The position numbers and the translations under genes were made by a program. The notes under the pieces are model-generated. The model was given only the letters and a program-made list of their open reading frames with translations, was not told where the DNA came from and did no database searches. 14,534 nt of DNA. Source: JAQBQQ01 sp964633955. Lineage in GTDB: Bacteria > Patescibacteriota > Gracilibacteria > Peribacterales > Peribacteraceae. Where the stretch lies: NCBI GenBank assembly GCA_964633955.1, contig CAZWIA010000027.1:1-14534 (forward strand). Reading direction: 5' to 3'. Within the stretch, counting starts at the first letter, position 1. Every line of letters begins with the position of its first letter. This document shows, piece by piece, positions 12,235 through 14,534 of this stretch.

Positions 12235-13617
12235 TCAATGCTGATGCCACGGCCCGTGGCTCTCCCCTTCCCGGTCGACCCTGATAAACCCGTGTGCGCC
12301 AAAGAAGTCCCGCTGGGCCTGGATCAAGTTGATGGGCAGTGAGCCGATTGCGAGGGAATCGTAGTACGCGACGGTGGAGGCCAGCGCCGGGACGGGAATG
12401 CCGGCGGAGACGGCCTGTGTCACCGCGTACCGCCAGCGGACCTGGCGCTCCGGCGTGAAACGCTCACTGAGCTTGGCGGCGGTCGCATGTTTCTGCTGGA
12501 TCGCATCCTGGATGTCCTTGAGGAGCCGCATGCGGATGATGCAGCCGCCCCGCCAAATGCGGGCGATCTCCGCCAGATCGAGGTTCCAGCCTTTCTCCTC
12601 ACTCATTCTCCGCATCATCACAAACCCCTGCTCCGCGCAGACGGCAGTGGCAAGCTCCAGTGCGTCACGCGCGTCGTCCGCGTTCAGTTCGATCTTCTGA
12701 GCGCCGGGATGAGGCAATCCTCCCGCCAGGCGCGACCGGAGCTCGGCGTCCGCCGAGAGCACACGCTGCTGCACGGCTGCGTCGATGGTGGGAATCGCGA
12801 CGCCGGCGAGCAGTGCCTCTTCCACCGCCCAGCGCCCGGTCCCCTTCTGGCCTGCAATGTCACGAATGACATCGACGATCGGCTGGCCGGTCTCCGGATC
12901 CGCGGTCTTGAGGATCTCCGCCGTGATCTCCAGCAGGAAGGACTGCTGTTCTTGTGCCCACCGATCGAACACCCGCGCGAGCGATGCGGGCGTCTCCCCC
13001 GCCGCGCGCAGCAAGTGGTAGACCTCCGCGATCAGCTGCATCACGCCGTACTCGATCCCGTTATGCACCATCTTCACGTAGTGGCCCGCGCCGCCCGGCC
13101 CCACGTACGTCACGCACGCACCGCCCTCTCTGTCGCTCGCGGCCATGGAAGTGAGGAGCGGCATGAGCGTCATGCACGCCTCCCTGTCCCCGCCCGGCAT
13201 GATGCTGGGGCCATTCAGTGCGCCCTCTTCCCCGCCACTCACGCCCATGCCAATGAAATTGATGCCCAAGAGCGCCAATTCCCCCTGGCGCCGCTCCGTG
13301 TCCCGGAAGTGGCTGTTGCCGGCGTCCATCAGGATGTCGCCACTCGCAAGCAGCGGCTTCAGCTCCGCGATCATGCCATCCACCGCGTCTCCGGCCTTCA
13401 CCATCAGGAGGATGACGCGCGGAACCGGGAGCGATCCTACGAACTCCCGGAGCGTCCTGGTCGGTACGAACTTTCCTTCACGCCCGTAGTCCTTCATGAA
13501 CGCGTCCATCTTCTCCGCGGTCCGGTTGAAGACGGACACCGCGTGCCCGTTGCGCGCGGCGTTCCGCGCCAGGTTGGCGCCCATGGTGCCAAGGCCGATG
13601 AGACCAAGGTGGGTCAT
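12235..13617 (-). CDS. gnd: 6-phosphogluconate dehydrogenase, decarboxylating
   Basis: This 460-aa enzyme (usual 468-480) oxidises 6-phosphogluconate to ribulose-5-phosphate and CO2, yielding NADPH. It has the Rossmann motif GLIGLGTMGANLARN (5-19), VFNRTAEK after strand 2 (Arg at 32 suits NADP), MDAGNSHFRDTERR, GMGVSGGEEGALNGPSIMPGG, the catalytic GHYVKMVHNGIEYG with its Lys, GTGRWAVEEAL, IWRGGCIIR, and the C-terminal NLIQAQRDFFGAHGFIRVDREG. The Asp usual in IEYGDMQ is Val here. The ATG at 13617 starts directly before the Rossmann fold; the frame runs on to 13707 but overlaps the promoter. It lies opposite the ROK kinase and is divergent from the C39-like gene. Confidence 0.97.
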   Translation of the reverse strand: MTHLGLIGLGTMGANLARNAARNGHAVSVFNRTAEKMDAFMKDYGREGKFVPTRTLREFVGSLPVPRVILLMVKAGDAVDGMIAELKPLLASGDILMDAGNSHFRDTERRQGELALLGINFIGMGVSGGEEGALNGPSIMPGGDREACMTLMPLLTSMAASDREGGACVTYVGPGGAGHYVKMVHNGIEYGVMQLIAEVYHLLRAAGETPASLARVFDRWAQEQQSFLLEITAEILKTADPETGQPIVDVIRDIAGQKGTGRWAVEEALLAGVAIPTIDAAVQQRVLSADAELRSRLAGGLPHPGAQKIELNADDARDALELATAVCAEQGFVMMRRMSEEKGWNLDLAEIARIWRGGCIIRMRLLKDIQDAIQQKHATAAKLSERFTPERQVRWRYAVTQAVSAGIPVPALASTVAYYDSLAIGSLPINLIQAQRDFFGAHGFIRVDREGESHGPWHQH

Positions 13618-13663
13618 GCGTCGCGTCGGATAAAGTGAGGATTCGATTGGTTCATCGAACGTG

Positions 13664-13692
13664 ATTCTAAGCCTCGCACCGGCCGCGCTCAA
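13664..13692 (-). promoter_or_regulatory. Promoter of the 6PGDH gene
   Basis: TTGAGC (13687-13692), a 17-bp spacer and TAGAAT (13664-13669) lie on the minus strand. The leader would be about 40 nt and shows no SD before the ATG at 13617. Confidence 0.65.
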
Positions 13693-13697
13693 TGGCG

Positions 13698-13703
13698 TAT
13701 CAT
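13698..13703 (+). promoter_or_regulatory. Possible -10 box of the C39-like gene
   Basis: TATCAT lies 28 nt before the preferred ATG at 13732 and overlaps an earlier in-frame ATG at 13702, arguing against that earlier start. No good -35 box is seen. It is back-to-back with the 6PGDH promoter. Confidence 0.35.
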
Positions 13704-13731
13704 GCATGCGATCCTCACGTCATACGGTTCC

Positions 13732-14502
13732 ATGCGTCTCCTTTACCGCAAGATCCGCCTCTGGCCGTTCGTCTTAGTTCTTCTGCTTGTGGCCGCGGGC
13801 GGGGCGTACGCCTTTGTTGATCGGCACCCGTACGCAGAGCCCGTGGCGTACGATTTTCCACTGACGGCTGGCACCTCCTCGGCATCGCAACCGCCGGATA
13901 GCGCGACCGAAGGAGCGAAGGAGCCGGCGCTGCCGCCCTCCGTCCGCATCCAGGTGCCATTCATGAGCCAGGCGCCGCACGGCAACTGGGACATGCCGTA
14001 CCAGGAGGCGTGTGAGGAAGCTTCCTTGATCCTGGTCCACCACTACCTGCAGGGGAAGCCGATCGATCCCGACCAGATGGACCGGGAGATCCTGGAGATG
14101 GTGCGGTTTGAGGAAGAGGAACTGGGCTTTGGCGCGGACATCACCATGGCGGAGCTGGCGGAAGTGGCGCGGAAGATGTACGGGCATGACGCGGAGCTGT
14201 TCGAGGATTTCACCACTGACGACATGAAGCGGTTCCTGGCGCAGGGTCACCCGATCATCGTCCCATTGGCCGGCCGGAGACTGGGCAACCCTTACTACAG
14301 CGGGGAAGGCCCGTGGTACCACGCGCTGGTGATCACGGGGTATGACGAGAAGCACTTCATCACCAACGACGTGGGCACGCGCCGGGGAGAACGCTATAAG
14401 TTTCCGTATGACACGATCTACCGGAACATCCACGACTGGAACACGGTCAAAGAGGACATCGAGCGCGGCAAGCGGGTGATGCTGGTGGTGAGGAGGAAGT
14501 GA
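13732..14502 (+). CDS. Membrane-anchored C39-like cysteine peptidase
   Basis: This 256-aa protein has a basic N-terminus, a signal-anchor helix (about 10-29), a Ser/Thr/Pro-rich spacer (about 45-70) and a papain-fold domain of the Peptidase_C39_2 kind. The catalytic set is visible: Gln80 (oxyanion hole, VPFMSQAP), Cys94 in YQEACEEAS, His197 in WYHALVITGYD, and Asn212/Asp213 in FITNDVG. Cys94 is the only Cys. The predicted site of action is outside the membrane, cutting peptides or cell-wall crosslinks; the substrate is unknown. No ABC exporter adjoins it, so it is not a bacteriocin-leader peptidase of the transporter type. The ATG at 13732 gives a standard signal anchor. Confidence 0.85.
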   Translation: MRLLYRKIRLWPFVLVLLLVAAGGAYAFVDRHPYAEPVAYDFPLTAGTSSASQPPDSATEGAKEPALPPSVRIQVPFMSQAPHGNWDMPYQEACEEASLILVHHYLQGKPIDPDQMDREILEMVRFEEEELGFGADITMAELAEVARKMYGHDAELFEDFTTDDMKRFLAQGHPIIVPLAGRRLGNPYYSGEGPWYHALVITGYDEKHFITNDVGTRRGERYKFPYDTIYRNIHDWNTVKEDIERGKRVMLVVRRK

Positions 14503-14534
14503 TACCACGGCAACTGGTTAACCGGGGGTTTAAA

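Noticed and set aside
12487..13638. A 383-codon plus-strand frame opposite the 6PGDH gene.
   Set aside because: It lies wholly antisense to a fully conserved enzyme and is rich in His/Arg, as expected for GC-rich antisense shadows.
14510..14534. GGTTAACC palindrome and following G/T-rich stretch as a terminator after the C39-like gene.
   Set aside because: The stem is short and the window ends before a T-tract could be judged.

Overview
The window is a gene-dense, GC-rich bacterial chromosome segment. It fits best with a Patescibacteria/CPR genome of the Peregrinibacteria (Peribacteria) kind; this is an inference. The reasons are small housekeeping genes with tiny spacers, no phage or IS genes, single-pass surface proteins of CPR type (Gmad2, DUF11, C39-like), no Shine-Dalgarno sequence in front of any gene, and start codons that often lie directly behind a -10 box. 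Most genes end in TGA, so the standard bacterial code (table 11) is used and not the UGA=Gly code of Gracilibacteria and SR1.

Layout. 1-2215: priA (+), with half of the usual zinc-site cysteines. 2269-2898: an aquaporin-like channel (+) lacking the selectivity-filter Arg, with a hairpin behind it. 2971-4646, all minus, read right to left: tRNA-Arg(TCT), a 64-bp folded element, a small DUF4870-like membrane protein, frr, and a TrmH/SpoU RNA methyltransferase. 4791-8850 is a cell-surface block: an anchored Gmad2 protein (+), a type IV pilin-like protein (-), an acidic secreted DUF11 protein (+), a membrane-anchored protein with eleven Cys-rich repeats (-), and a 41-residue membrane peptide (-) with a strong promoter of its own. 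9036-10528 (-): tRNA-Ser(GCT), rsmH and ftsL, a reduced division cluster without mraZ. 10607-11167 (-): an ECF-like sigma factor, divergent from a ROK sugar kinase (11274-12143, +). The kinase converges on 6-phosphogluconate dehydrogenase (12235-13617, -). 13732-14502 (+): a membrane-anchored C39-like cysteine peptidase.

How the genes work together. PriA, RRF, RsmH, the TrmH enzyme and the two tRNAs serve replication restart and translation. RsmH and FtsL belong to the dcw division block. The ROK kinase and 6PGDH fit glucose phosphorylation and the oxidative pentose phosphate route, although glucose-6-phosphate dehydrogenase is not in the window. The surface block suggests an envelope made of pilin, DUF11 and disulfide-rich proteins.

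The most notable overall pattern is transcriptional. At seven genes a sigma70-type -10 hexamer ends 6-8 nt before the start codon, which predicts leaderless mRNAs. Genes that do have leaders carry pyrimidine- or C/A-rich ones without an SD. This pattern chose several of the starts below over longer open frames. No gene-free stretch is longer than about 300 bp.
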